From Marinicella sediminis (GTDB lineage Bacteria; Pseudomonadota; Gammaproteobacteria; Xanthomonadales; Marinicellaceae): a DNA stretch of 64,000 nt. The notes beneath the pieces were generated by a model that ran no database searches, had not been told where the DNA came from, and saw only the letters and a list, made by a program, of their open reading frames with translations. Made by a program: the position numbers and the translations under genes. The number at the start of each line of letters is the position of its first letter. Positions within the stretch are counted from its first letter, which is position 1. Positions 9,149-17,928 of this stretch are shown here, in pieces. The DNA lies in assembly GCF_002000055.1 (NCBI RefSeq), contig NZ_MVBD01000001.1, forward strand, positions 62,001 through 126,000, in the 5' to 3' direction.

Positions 9149-9318
9149 ATCGGTTTTGGCAGCGATTGAGCAACGGGAATGATGTTCAAGTTGGTGAGCA
9201 GTCAGTCATTTGGGTATCATCTTCAGCCACCAATTGGTTATCTCATGCTGCTGAAAGAACAACCCATTGGTTGAGGGCAAAATGTTCACAGATGCCTGAT
9301 GTCACAATGGTAAACTAA
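9145..9318 (+). CDS. possible 57-residue protein, start overlapping the patatin stop
   Basis: Its ATG shares bases with the patatin stop codon (ATGA at 9145-9148), the arrangement of translationally coupled genes. The product begins MNRFWQRLSNGNDVQVGEQS and is rich in Trp, His, Ser and Thr, with no signal peptide, membrane segment or recognisable domain. It fills most of the otherwise empty gap before the LplT-PlsC gene. The overlap and open frame are seen directly; that it is a real gene is inference. Confidence 0.3.
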   Translation: MNRFWQRLSNGNDVQVGEQSVIWVSSSATNWLSHAAERTTHWLRAKCSQMPDVTMVN

Positions 9319-9344
9319 ATATCAGTTAATCAATCAGTTCAATC

Positions 9345-11276
9345 ATGTCAGACAAATCACAGTTTCATTTGCTTGGTCAACAACGGTTTTTGCCGTTTTT
9401 TCTCACTCAGTTTTTTGGCGCTTTCAATGACAATGTGTTCAAAAATGCATTGGTGATCATGATCGCCTTTCGGGTTGCTGAGGATCAGGTCAACATCCTC
9501 ACCAACCTGGCTTTTGGTTTATTCATTCTGCCGTTTTTTCTGTTCTCGGCCTTTGCCGGTCAGGTGGCTGATAAGTTTGAAAAAGCCATGCTGATCCGGC
9601 GGGTCAAGATTGGTGAAATCCTGATCATGTCCCTCGCCACGGTGGGTTTTTATCTGAACAGTGTGCCGTTGTTGATCTTTGTGTTGTTTTTGATGGGTTC
9701 CCAATCGACCCTGTTTGGTCCGGTGAAGTATGGCTACCTGCCGGAAAAACTCAGCAACCATGAACTGATGGGTGGTAATGGGTTGGTGGAAGCCAGTACC
9801 TTTTTATCCATTCTGCTGGGCACCATCCTCGGTGGCATTCTGATCGCTTACGATTCCTGGGTGCCGATCTCGGTGGCGGTGGTGTGTTTTGCCGCTTCCG
9901 GTTACCTGTCGGCGCGCAAAATTCCCTTGTGTGAAGCCGCTGAACCGACCATCAAACTGGATTGGAACCTGTGGCGGGCCACCGCCGGTAACCTGCGCAT
10001 CCTGCCGGAAAAACGGGTGGTGTTTTTGTCGGTACTGGGGATTTCCTGGTTCTGGTTTTTTGGTTCGGTGTTCCTTGCCCAGATGCCCAATTTCAGCCGC
10101 ACTGTACTCAGTGGCAATGAGTATGTGGTGACGCTGTTGCTGACCATGTTTTCCATCGGTATCGGCCTGGGTTCTTTGTTGTGTGAAAAACTCTCCGGTC
10201 GACGGGTTGAAATCGGACTGGTGCCGGTGGGAGCCCTGGGCCTGGCCTGGTTTGGTTTTGATTTGTATTGGGTCAGTTCTCAATGGCCTGTTTCGGCGGT
10301 ACAAAATCTGGGTATCACGGCAGTGATGTCGGTACCCGGTGCTTATCGGGTGTGCATCGATCTGGCCATGATCGGTGTGTTTGGAGGCTTATACATCGTG
10401 CCGCTTTATTCCCTGGTTCAGGAGCGTTCTGATGCCAATCAGGTGTCCCGCATCATTGCCGGCAACAACATCATCAATGCCATGTTTATGGTGGTGGCCG
10501 CGGTGCTGGGTATGGTGGTGCTTGGGGTGCTGGACATGACCATCCCGCAACTGTTTCTGATCACGGTCGGCCTGCATATCGTGGTTTGTCTTTACATCTT
10601 TAAGGTGGTCCCTGAATTCATTTTGCGTTTGATTGCCTGGTTGCTGGTGTCGCTGGTTTACCGGGTGAAGTACAAAGGTCTGGAACACATTCCGGCTGAC
10701 GGCCCGGTGGTACTGGTCTGTAATCATGTGGCGTTTGTCGATCCGGCGATCATCATGGGCCGGGTAAGGAGGCCCACCCGATTTGTCATGCACCACAAAA
10801 TCTATAACAAGTTTGGTATGAAGTTCCTCTTCAAATCAGCCAAAACCATCCCCATTGCCAGTGCCAAGGAAGATCCTGAAATGATGGAAGCGGCCTTTGC
10901 TTCAGTCAAAGAGGCGTTGGCCGAAGGTGATGTGGTGTGTATATTCCCTGAGGGTCGGTTGACGGCTGACGGGCACATTGGCCAGTTTAAACGTGGCATC
11001 GAACGCATATTGCGTGAGACGCCGGTACCGGTGGTGCCCATGGCATTGAACAACCTTTGGGGCAGCATGTTTTCCCGTTATGACAAGAAAGTCATCCACC
11101 GCCGGCCGCGCAAGTTCATGGCCACTGTGGAATTGTTGGTGGGTGAACCCATTCCGCCGGAACAGGTCACTGCTGAGTCGTTATATGAACAAGTGGTGGA
11201 CCTCAAGCATCAGGCAGAAATCGACAACCCATTGTTGGAAAAGCCGGTACCTGAGAACACTGACTCAAATGCCTGA
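9345..11276 (+). CDS. LplT-type MFS transporter fused to PlsC-type acyltransferase
   Basis: A 643-residue fusion. Residues 1 to about 420 are an MFS permease of the lysophospholipid transporter type (FLPFFLTQFFGAFNDNVFKN at the N-terminus). Residues from about 430 are a 1-acyl-glycerol-3-phosphate acyltransferase domain with the catalytic NHVAFVD (HX4D) and FPEGR motifs. In E. coli LplT flips lysophospholipids and Aas (PlsC plus acyl-ACP synthetase) re-acylates them; many bacteria fuse all three parts. Here the acyl-ACP synthetase part is absent, so acyl groups would have to come from elsewhere. The 3' end overlaps the convergent methionine gamma-lyase gene by 67 bases. Confidence 0.87.
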   Translation: MSDKSQFHLLGQQRFLPFFLTQFFGAFNDNVFKNALVIMIAFRVAEDQVNILTNLAFGLFILPFFLFSAFAGQVADKFEKAMLIRRVKIGEILIMSLATVGFYLNSVPLLIFVLFLMGSQSTLFGPVKYGYLPEKLSNHELMGGNGLVEASTFLSILLGTILGGILIAYDSWVPISVAVVCFAASGYLSARKIPLCEAAEPTIKLDWNLWRATAGNLRILPEKRVVFLSVLGISWFWFFGSVFLAQMPNFSRTVLSGNEYVVTLLLTMFSIGIGLGSLLCEKLSGRRVEIGLVPVGALGLAWFGFDLYWVSSQWPVSAVQNLGITAVMSVPGAYRVCIDLAMIGVFGGLYIVPLYSLVQERSDANQVSRIIAGNNIINAMFMVVAAVLGMVVLGVLDMTIPQLFLITVGLHIVVCLYIFKVVPEFILRLIAWLLVSLVYRVKYKGLEHIPADGPVVLVCNHVAFVDPAIIMGRVRRPTRFVMHHKIYNKFGMKFLFKSAKTIPIASAKEDPEMMEAAFASVKEALAEGDVVCIFPEGRLTADGHIGQFKRGIERILRETPVPVVPMALNNLWGSMFSRYDKKVIHRRPRKFMATVELLVGEPIPPEQVTAESLYEQVVDLKHQAEIDNPLLEKPVPENTDSNA

Positions 11277-12445
11277 TCCAAATCGGTGATGATGTCATCA
11301 ATGTGTTCCAGACCGACTGAGATCCTGATCAGATTTGGGCTGATCAGGTGGGCCAACAGTTCTTCTTCGCTGTAGGTTGAATGGGTCATTGAAGCCGGGT
11401 GTTGAATCAGGGTTTCGGCATCGCCCAGGCTCACCGCACACAAAATCATTTGCAGGGCATCAACGAAGGCAGCAGACTGTGCCCGATCGGCATTGAGTTC
11501 GAAGGCAATCATGCCTCCGGCCTGGCGCATTTGTCGATCTGCCAGCTGGCGCTGGGCAAAAGTCTGTAAACCGGGGTAAAAAGTGTTTTTGACGTATTTG
11601 GATTGTTCCAGATAGGCCGCGACCTGGTGGGCGTTTTCCACGTGGCGGTCCATTCTGACGTGTAGGGTCTTGATGCCCCTGAGCAATAAAGCCACGTCGA
11701 AACCGGAAATCACTGCGCCGGTCATGTCCTTCAGTCCAAACATGCGGATGTGGTCCATGTCTGGTTTCGTACCGGCGACAAAACCGGCAATCAGGTCGCC
11801 ATGTCCACCGAGGTATTTAGTGGCCGAATGCACCACCAGATCAGCGCCAAGGGTCAGTGGGTTTTGCAGATATGGGGTGCAATAAGTGTTGTCAATCATC
11901 AGTTTGCAGTCATACGCACGGGTGATGTCAGCCAATGCGGCAATGTCGACCAACCGCATGTTGGGGTTGCTCGGTGTTTCGCTGTAGACCAGTTTGGTTT
12001 TGTTTGTGATATGACGGGCCAGGTTCGCCGGATCGGATAAGTTCAAAAAAGTGACCTCAATGCCAAATGGTTTCAAGCCATGCGCCAGGAAGCTGAAGGT
12101 GCAGCCATACAAGCTCAAATCAGCAATGATTTCATCACCAGGTTTCACCAGTGACCAGATGGCCGCGGTGATGGCGCCCATGCCCGATGCAGTGGCCAAT
12201 GCGGCTTCAGCCTGTTCGAGTTCTGCCAGGCGGTTTTCCAGCAGTTGTTGAGAAGGTGACCCCAATCTGGCATAAATGAAATGATCGTTCTCACCCTGAA
12301 ACGCCTCACCGCCTTGTCTGACTGAGTCAAAGGCATAGGTTGAGCTGGTGTAGATGGGCGGTGTCAGCGCACCTTGATGGGCTCTGGGCTGGTAGCCGGC
12401 ATGGATGGCCTGGGTGGCGAAGTGGCGTTGATCAGTGTTTTTCAT
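11210..12445 (-). CDS. methionine gamma-lyase / Cys-Met metabolism PLP enzyme
   Basis: A 411-residue fold-type I PLP enzyme. The Schiff-base lysine is in SATKYLGGHGD; YSETPSNPNMRLVDI and the N-terminal FATQAIHAGYQP are typical of the Cys/Met gamma-family. The closest match in my judgement is methionine gamma-lyase (methionine to 2-oxobutanoate, methanethiol and ammonia), with cystathionine gamma-lyase as the alternative. The C-terminus runs about 20 residues past the usual DDIITDLDQAF end, and that extension lies inside the convergent LplT-PlsC gene. It is divergent from a TyrR-like regulator, which is a likely controller given the sites between them. Confidence 0.83.
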   Translation of the reverse strand: MKNTDQRHFATQAIHAGYQPRAHQGALTPPIYTSSTYAFDSVRQGGEAFQGENDHFIYARLGSPSQQLLENRLAELEQAEAALATASGMGAITAAIWSLVKPGDEIIADLSLYGCTFSFLAHGLKPFGIEVTFLNLSDPANLARHITNKTKLVYSETPSNPNMRLVDIAALADITRAYDCKLMIDNTYCTPYLQNPLTLGADLVVHSATKYLGGHGDLIAGFVAGTKPDMDHIRMFGLKDMTGAVISGFDVALLLRGIKTLHVRMDRHVENAHQVAAYLEQSKYVKNTFYPGLQTFAQRQLADRQMRQAGGMIAFELNADRAQSAAFVDALQMILCAVSLGDAETLIQHPASMTHSTYSEEELLAHLISPNLIRISVGLEHIDDIITDLDQAFESVFSGTGFSNNGLSISA

Positions 12446-12516
12446 AACCTTAGATGTATTTGTTATCGGGATGACTTTATTTTAAGTTGTGACCACTCGG
12501 CAACCAAGTTAGAATA

Positions 12517-12534
12517 CGTAACAATTTCATTACA
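12517..12534. promoter_or_regulatory. putative TyrR-box-like operator 1
   Basis: CGTAACAATTTCATTACA keeps the dyad GTAA-N8-TTAC and the essential G-N14-C spacing of the TyrR box (TGTAAA-N6-TTTACA). It lies midway between the divergent methionine gamma-lyase and TyrR-like genes. Resemblance to the E. coli consensus is seen; binding is inferred. Confidence 0.45.
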
Positions 12535-12584
12535 TCACGACATAAGTGCATGCATAAATTACTGATAAATAAGAAAAAACATCT

Positions 12585-12602
12585 TGTACGGAATTTCTTA
12601 CA
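12585..12602. promoter_or_regulatory. putative TyrR-box-like operator 2
   Basis: TGTACGGAATTTCTTACA has TGTA and TACA ends with the G-N14-C spacing of the TyrR box. It ends 3 bases before the TyrR-like start codon, where binding would block translation start or transcription, consistent with autorepression. The inner positions match the consensus only partly. Confidence 0.4.
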
Positions 12603-12605
12603 TTT

Positions 12606-14072
12606 ATGAAACTGGCGATCACCACCGAAAATAAACTGGGCATCACCGATGATGTGTTGTCCTTATTGCGTAACCACCAGGCTGACTTGATCAAGGTCGA
12701 AGTTGAAGATGGCAAAATCTACCTGCATACCCGCGAGCTGGATAAGCCCACCCAAGGTACCATAGCCAGTTTGCTGATGAAAATTCCTGGTATCAAATGG
12801 GTCAATCAGATCGATGTATTGCCCGGTGTGGAAACCCAGAGCATGTTACATTCTTTGATGCAGGTGATGCCTGATCCAGTACTGGGTGTCAACACCAAAG
12901 GGCAAATTTCATTTGCCAATGACAAAGCCAGGGTATTGTTTTCTGCACACACTGAGCAGCAAAAAATGCCACAACAAATGAAGCAGATTTTTGTCTCCGA
13001 AGGCTGGCAGGAAAAGGTCAATGCAGCGGCCACTTCGCACATCCCGGTGAACATCAAGACCATCGCTGGCACGATGTTGCTGGAAGTACAGGGTATCAAG
13101 GATCAGGAAGGTAAGATGAATGGCGCGATGCTGCTGTTCAGGGATTATGACAAAATTCGTGCCAGCTCTTACGTGATGCAGGGTGAGGAAATTGATGGAT
13201 TGCAGCGGTTGGTGTATCAATCTGATGCGTTTGCACAGGTCTTGCAAAAAGCCAAAACCGTGGCCAATGTGGATGCGCCCCTGAACATCGTTGGTGAAAC
13301 AGGCACGGGCAAAACAATGTTGGCTCATGCTTGTCACAGCCTGAGTGACCGCAACAATGAGTTGTTTACGGTGGTGGATTGTCAGGCGATGAAAAGCGAT
13401 GAAATGGAAAGCCTTTTGTTTGGTTCGGCCACCGGTCCCGGGATCTGGGAGCTCAACCAGTCTGGCACGCTGTTTTTCTCGCACCTGGAATTCATGGCAC
13501 CTCATATTCAGGACAAGGTTTTACAGCATTACCAACAGGCCAAACCAGCGGTGCGCATCATGGTTTCAACTGCTCAGAAACTCAGCAGCCATCAACAGGC
13601 AGGCAAACTCAAGGCAGGTCTGGTTTTGTTGCTCGATGTGTTGCGACTGGATGTACCTCCTTTGCGAGACAGACCCGAAGACATTGAACCATTGATGCAA
13701 CATTTTCTGCATCAGTTCAATGAACAACTGGGACAGGATCTGTCCTTTTCACTGGATGCGGCGGCGAAAATGAAACGCTATTACTGGCCGGGCAACGCAG
13801 GACAACTCAGGCATGCCATTTACAAAGCCATGATGTTGGCCAAAGACGGCATGATTCAGGCCTCTGACCTCGACCTTGAAGGGGCCATGAGTCTGGAAGC
13901 AGATCTGGAAGGCATGACCTTGAATGAAGCAGTCAGTGAATTTGAAAAACACTTTTTACAGCATTGGTATCAGAAATATCCGTCGACCCGGAAACTCGCC
14001 CGGCAACTGGGTGTTTCGCACACCACCATTGCGCAGAAAATCAATAAATATCAACTCAACCAAAACAACTGA
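12606..14072 (+). CDS. TyrR-like transcriptional regulator with degenerate AAA+ domain
   Basis: A 488-residue protein with TyrR order: ACT-like domain (1 to about 70), PAS domain (about 80-190), AAA+ domain (about 205-420) and a C-terminal TyrR-type helix-turn-helix (STRKLARQLGVSHTTIAQKI). Walker A is intact (GETGTGKT). The Walker B site, LLDEIGEM in E. coli TyrR, reads LFFSHLEFM, and the arginine-containing segment before the second half of the domain (FREDLYYRLN in TyrR) reads LKAGLVLLLD. ATP may bind, but hydrolysis looks lost. There is no GAFTGA loop, as in TyrR, so sigma-54 activation is not expected. It likely controls the divergent gamma-lyase gene and itself. Confidence 0.82.
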   Translation: MKLAITTENKLGITDDVLSLLRNHQADLIKVEVEDGKIYLHTRELDKPTQGTIASLLMKIPGIKWVNQIDVLPGVETQSMLHSLMQVMPDPVLGVNTKGQISFANDKARVLFSAHTEQQKMPQQMKQIFVSEGWQEKVNAAATSHIPVNIKTIAGTMLLEVQGIKDQEGKMNGAMLLFRDYDKIRASSYVMQGEEIDGLQRLVYQSDAFAQVLQKAKTVANVDAPLNIVGETGTGKTMLAHACHSLSDRNNELFTVVDCQAMKSDEMESLLFGSATGPGIWELNQSGTLFFSHLEFMAPHIQDKVLQHYQQAKPAVRIMVSTAQKLSSHQQAGKLKAGLVLLLDVLRLDVPPLRDRPEDIEPLMQHFLHQFNEQLGQDLSFSLDAAAKMKRYYWPGNAGQLRHAIYKAMMLAKDGMIQASDLDLEGAMSLEADLEGMTLNEAVSEFEKHFLQHWYQKYPSTRKLARQLGVSHTTIAQKINKYQLNQNN

Positions 14073-14088
14073 AAACCAAGAGATTACT

Positions 14089-15798
14089 ATGAAAATCATC
14101 GATGCCCATGGCGGCGAATTGATCAATTTGATACCTGAACAGGACGTCAAAGAACAGCGTCAGCAACTGGCCAACGAATCACCGGACTGGGACCTTTCTG
14201 CACGGCAGATTTGTGACATTGAGCTGTTGCTTAATGGGGCCTTCTCTCCGCTTCAAGGCTTCATGAATCAGGCTGATTACCAGTCGGTGCTCACAAACAT
14301 GCGACTGGCAGATGGCACATTGTGGCCCATGCCAATCACCCTGGATGTCGACCAGCAAACCATGGAAAAAGCGCGCGAAGCCGGTCAATTGGCACTGCGT
14401 GATCTGGAAGGCGTGGTGCTGGCTGTGCTGCAGGTGGAAGATGCCTGGCCGATTGATAAAGCAGCCGAAGCCCAGGCGGTTTATGGCACCACTGATGAAA
14501 AACATCCTGCGGTCAATTACCTGATGAATCAGGCTGGCGATTATTACCTGGGAGGTACTTTGCTGGGTTTACAGTTGCCAACCCATTATGACTATAAACA
14601 ACACCGCCATACACCGCAGGAAATCCGCACCAAGTTTAAAAAACTGGGATGGTCCAGGGTGGTGGCTTTTCAAACCCGAAATCCCATGCATCGGGCTCAC
14701 CAGGAACTGACCTTCCGGGCTGCACAACGGGTCGAGGCCAACCTGTTGATTCACCCCGTTGTCGGACTGACCAAGCCAGGTGACATTGATCACTTCACCC
14801 GGGTAAGGTGTTATGAAAATGTCATGGATCGTTATCCGGAGCGAACCACGACATTGTCCTTGCTGCCCCTGGCGATGCGCATGGGAGGCCCTCGTGAGGC
14901 CCTTTGGCATGCCATCATCAGAAAAAACTATGGTTGTACCCACATCATTGTTGGCCGCGATCATGCTGGTCCGGGTGATGATTCAAATGGACAGCCGTTT
15001 TATGACCCTTATGCGGCGCAAGATCTGTTAAAAGAACATGAAACCGAACTGGGCATTGCCATGGTTGAATTTGAGATGATGGTTTACTCCCAGGATAAAG
15101 CCCAGTATATTCCGATTTCTCAGGTTGGTGAAAAAGAAAACATCCTCAATATTTCCGGTACCGAATTGCGCCGCCGGTTACAACTGGGCCTGGAAATTCC
15201 TGAGTGGTTTTCCTACCCTGAAGTGGTGGCTGAACTGCGCAAAAGCTACCCGCCCAGAAACAAGCAGGGCTTCACGGTGTTTTTCACCGGCTTATCCGGT
15301 TCTGGCAAATCCACCATTGCCAACGCCCTGCGGGTTAAATTAATGGAAATGATCAATCGACCAGTGACCTTGCTGGATGGTGATGTGGTGCGTAAACATT
15401 TGTCCAGTGAATTGGGCTTTTCCAGAGAACATCGCAACATCAATGTACAACGCATTGGTTATGTGGCCAGTGAAATCACCAAAAATGGTGGTGTGGCGAT
15501 TTGTGCACCGATTGCGCCTTATGCCCGCATGAGGGAAGAAGTGCGTAACATGATAGAACCACTGGGTGGGTTTTTGGAAATCCATGTGTCCACCCCGCTG
15601 GAAGAATGCGAAAGGCGTGATCGCAAAGGATTGTATGCCCTGGCTCGTCAGGGAGTGATCAAGGAATTCACCGGCATCAGTGATCCTTATGAAGTACCGG
15701 AAAATCCGGAAATGGACATCAACACCCTGGACTTTTTGCCTGATCAGGCCACTCAGCGCATTGTACTCAAACTGGAAGCCATGGGACTGATTACCTGA
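14089..15798 (+). CDS. bifunctional sulfate adenylyltransferase / adenylylsulfate kinase
   Basis: A 569-residue fusion starting at 14089, 16 bases after the TyrR-like gene; the frame is open further upstream, but the family N-terminus fits this ATG. The N-terminal part is single-subunit ATP sulfurylase with QTRNPMHRAHQEL near residue 200 and GRDHAGPGDDSNG. The C-terminal part (from about residue 395) is APS kinase, with P-loop GLSGSGKST at about 401 and LLDGDVVRKHLSSELGFS. It converts sulfate plus ATP to APS and then PAPS. It is a Sat-CysC fusion rather than the CysDN heterodimer. Its place next to methionine gamma-lyase and the TyrR-like gene suggests a sulfur-metabolism locus. Confidence 0.92.
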   Translation: MKIIDAHGGELINLIPEQDVKEQRQQLANESPDWDLSARQICDIELLLNGAFSPLQGFMNQADYQSVLTNMRLADGTLWPMPITLDVDQQTMEKAREAGQLALRDLEGVVLAVLQVEDAWPIDKAAEAQAVYGTTDEKHPAVNYLMNQAGDYYLGGTLLGLQLPTHYDYKQHRHTPQEIRTKFKKLGWSRVVAFQTRNPMHRAHQELTFRAAQRVEANLLIHPVVGLTKPGDIDHFTRVRCYENVMDRYPERTTTLSLLPLAMRMGGPREALWHAIIRKNYGCTHIIVGRDHAGPGDDSNGQPFYDPYAAQDLLKEHETELGIAMVEFEMMVYSQDKAQYIPISQVGEKENILNISGTELRRRLQLGLEIPEWFSYPEVVAELRKSYPPRNKQGFTVFFTGLSGSGKSTIANALRVKLMEMINRPVTLLDGDVVRKHLSSELGFSREHRNINVQRIGYVASEITKNGGVAICAPIAPYARMREEVRNMIEPLGGFLEIHVSTPLEECERRDRKGLYALARQGVIKEFTGISDPYEVPENPEMDINTLDFLPDQATQRIVLKLEAMGLIT

Positions 15799-16700
15799 TG
15801 TCTGGTCAAAATCAACAAAAACCGACGGCATTTCTCATTGATTCGTCGGTTTTTGTGTTCCGCAGTTATTATTCCATGTCCACCGATCTGGTGGACCGCA
15901 ATGGTCAGACCAATCATGCCGTTTACGGCTTTGCCCGCTTTCTGACCCGCTTCATTCGTCAAACCCAGCCGCGACTGATTGCCACCGCTTTTGACGAAGC
16001 ATTGACCACCTCATTTCGGAATGAAATCTATCCGCCCTATAAAGCCAACCGGGATCCGGCACCGGAAGACCTCAAGCGACAATTCAAGGATTGTCAGCAA
16101 TTGGCCCGCTTGCTGGGAATTTCGGTGTTCGCTGACAACAGTTATGAAGCCGACGACCTGATTGGCACCTTGCACCAGACCTATGCCCAACGCGGCCATG
16201 CCGTTTGTGTGGTCAGTGCCGATAAAGACCTGGCTCAGCTGATCAGACCCAGCGATTGGTGGTGGGATTATGGCAAGGGTAAACCGATGGGTTTCGAAGC
16301 GCTCACTGAAAAGTTTGGGGTGCGCCCTGATCAAGTGTGTGACTTCCTCGCTTTGGCCGGTGACCAGGTGGATAACATCCCCGGTGTCAAAGGGGTGGGT
16401 GCCAAAACGGCCCAGGCTTTGTTGAATCATTTCAATGACCTGGACAGTTTGTTGGCGCGGATGAATGAAATTGAATTCCTCAGTTTTCGTGGTGCCAAGT
16501 CTTGCCAGAAGAAAATCAAGGCCCACCAGGATGACGCGAGGTTATCGAAATTATTGTCACAAATTGTACTTGATGCGCCATTGGAAAATGATGATATAAT
16601 GAAATCAAAAGCCAATCCTGAGGCACTGATAGAATTCATTGAAGCCATGAATTTCGGGCCCATGTTGAGAAGAGAGTTAATAGAAGCCGCATCCCTATGA
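15798..16700 (+). CDS. xni: 5'-3' exonuclease / flap endonuclease, Xni-like
   Basis: A 300-residue member of the family of the DNA polymerase I 5' nuclease domain. Acidic metal-binding blocks are visible: FLIDSSVF at the N-terminus, YEADDLIGTL, VSADKDLAQL and LAGDQVDNIPGVKGVGAKTAQ, the last leading into the helix-three-turn motif. E. coli Xni (ExoIX) is about 250 residues; this protein is a little longer and keeps a fuller Asp set. Expected to act on flaps or branched DNA. The ATG overlaps the preceding stop (TGATG), which implies coupling in the Sat-CysC transcript. No polymerase domain is attached. Confidence 0.83.
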   Translation: MSGQNQQKPTAFLIDSSVFVFRSYYSMSTDLVDRNGQTNHAVYGFARFLTRFIRQTQPRLIATAFDEALTTSFRNEIYPPYKANRDPAPEDLKRQFKDCQQLARLLGISVFADNSYEADDLIGTLHQTYAQRGHAVCVVSADKDLAQLIRPSDWWWDYGKGKPMGFEALTEKFGVRPDQVCDFLALAGDQVDNIPGVKGVGAKTAQALLNHFNDLDSLLARMNEIEFLSFRGAKSCQKKIKAHQDDARLSKLLSQIVLDAPLENDDIMKSKANPEALIEFIEAMNFGPMLRRELIEAASL

Positions 16701-17920
16701 CAACAGAACAGAAAAAAATATTGGTGGTCGATGACGAACCCGATATTTTGCAACTCCTGGAAATTTCCCTGTCCCGCATGGGATTCAATGTTTACAAAGC
16801 AGAAAACATAGGCTCGGCCAAATACCAACTGTCTAAAACCACCTTTCATTTGTGCTTATCTGATTTCAAACTTCCCGACGGGCATGGCAGCGAGCTGGTC
16901 GAGCACATCAACCAAAACTACCCCAATACCCCGGTGGCAGTGATCACGGCATTTGGCACGATCAATCATGCGGTTGAAACCCTGAAAAAAGGAGCCTATG
17001 ACTTCATCACCAAACCCATCAGTCTCGATACCCTCAGGCAGCTGGTCATTACTGGATTACAAAAGCACGAACAAGGTGGGGAAACCGAAGCCGAAGTCAG
17101 GACCATTGACATCAATACGGCCTATTTTGCAGGCATCAACGACCAAATACTCAAATACGCAGATAATCAACTGCCAGTGATCATTTTTGGGCCCAGGGGA
17201 ACCTGGAAACAACGCATTGCCAAGTTGATTCATGAAAACAGCTCACTCAGAAATCAGTCCTACACGGAGATCGATTGCAGTGATGAGAATATTGACCTCA
17301 CGCCAGTTGACGCCGGGACTCTGGTTTATCAAAACATTGAATCATTGTCACCCGAACGACAGAGCCAGTTGGTTAAATTCATCAAAGCTTTGGGTGATGA
17401 AAACCGCATCCTGGTGACCTCTAACTGGAGTGAAGATGAGTTCATGCATTCATTGGGAATTAAGAAAACCCTCATCCGGGTATTGTGTGTCGGCACCATC
17501 ACCACCCGGTCGATGATTGACATGCTGGATGATTTACCGGAAATCAGTAAAACCCGTCTGGAACAGTTGGCAGAAAGTTGGAACAAATTGCCCTGCAAAA
17601 TTCACCCAAGTGCCTTGAGCAAACTGAAAAGTCACGCCTTTGCCGGCAACCTCAAGGAGCTCGATCTGATCCTCTCCAAAGCTGCGGTCAATTGTCAGAA
17701 TCAACTGATTCGCGAGGAAGATGTGCAGTTAGAAAACACCGGCTTCCAGCCACAGCTGAACAAAGAAATGAACCTGGAAAAATACATTGAGGAGATTGAA
17801 ATCCGGGAAATCACCAACGCCCTGGCAAAAACCAACAACAACAAGACCAAAGCCGCCGATCTGCTGGGCATCAGTTTCCGTGCCTTGCGCTATAAGATCA
17901 AAAAACTGGGTATTGACTGA
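16697..17920 (+). CDS. PilR-like response regulator with degenerate AAA+ domain
   Basis: A 407-residue NtrC-class protein: receiver domain (1 to about 120, phospho-acceptor Asp in LSDFKLPDG, conserved Lys in ITKPIS), AAA+ region (about 145-340) and a Fis-type helix-turn-helix (KTKAADLLGISFRALRYKIK) close to PilR. The AAA+ part is worn down: Walker A reads GPRGTWKQ instead of GESGTGKE, Walker B reads TLVYQNIESL where LFLDEIGEL is expected, and no GAFTGA loop is visible. It should not hydrolyse ATP or remodel sigma-54 polymerase. No histidine kinase is encoded nearby. A phosphorylation-controlled DNA-binding role is the most likely remaining function. It overlaps xni by 4 bases. Confidence 0.82.
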   Translation: MTTEQKKILVVDDEPDILQLLEISLSRMGFNVYKAENIGSAKYQLSKTTFHLCLSDFKLPDGHGSELVEHINQNYPNTPVAVITAFGTINHAVETLKKGAYDFITKPISLDTLRQLVITGLQKHEQGGETEAEVRTIDINTAYFAGINDQILKYADNQLPVIIFGPRGTWKQRIAKLIHENSSLRNQSYTEIDCSDENIDLTPVDAGTLVYQNIESLSPERQSQLVKFIKALGDENRILVTSNWSEDEFMHSLGIKKTLIRVLCVGTITTRSMIDMLDDLPEISKTRLEQLAESWNKLPCKIHPSALSKLKSHAFAGNLKELDLILSKAAVNCQNQLIREEDVQLENTGFQPQLNKEMNLEKYIEEIEIREITNALAKTNNNKTKAADLLGISFRALRYKIKKLGID

Positions 17921-17928
17921 CCAGGACG

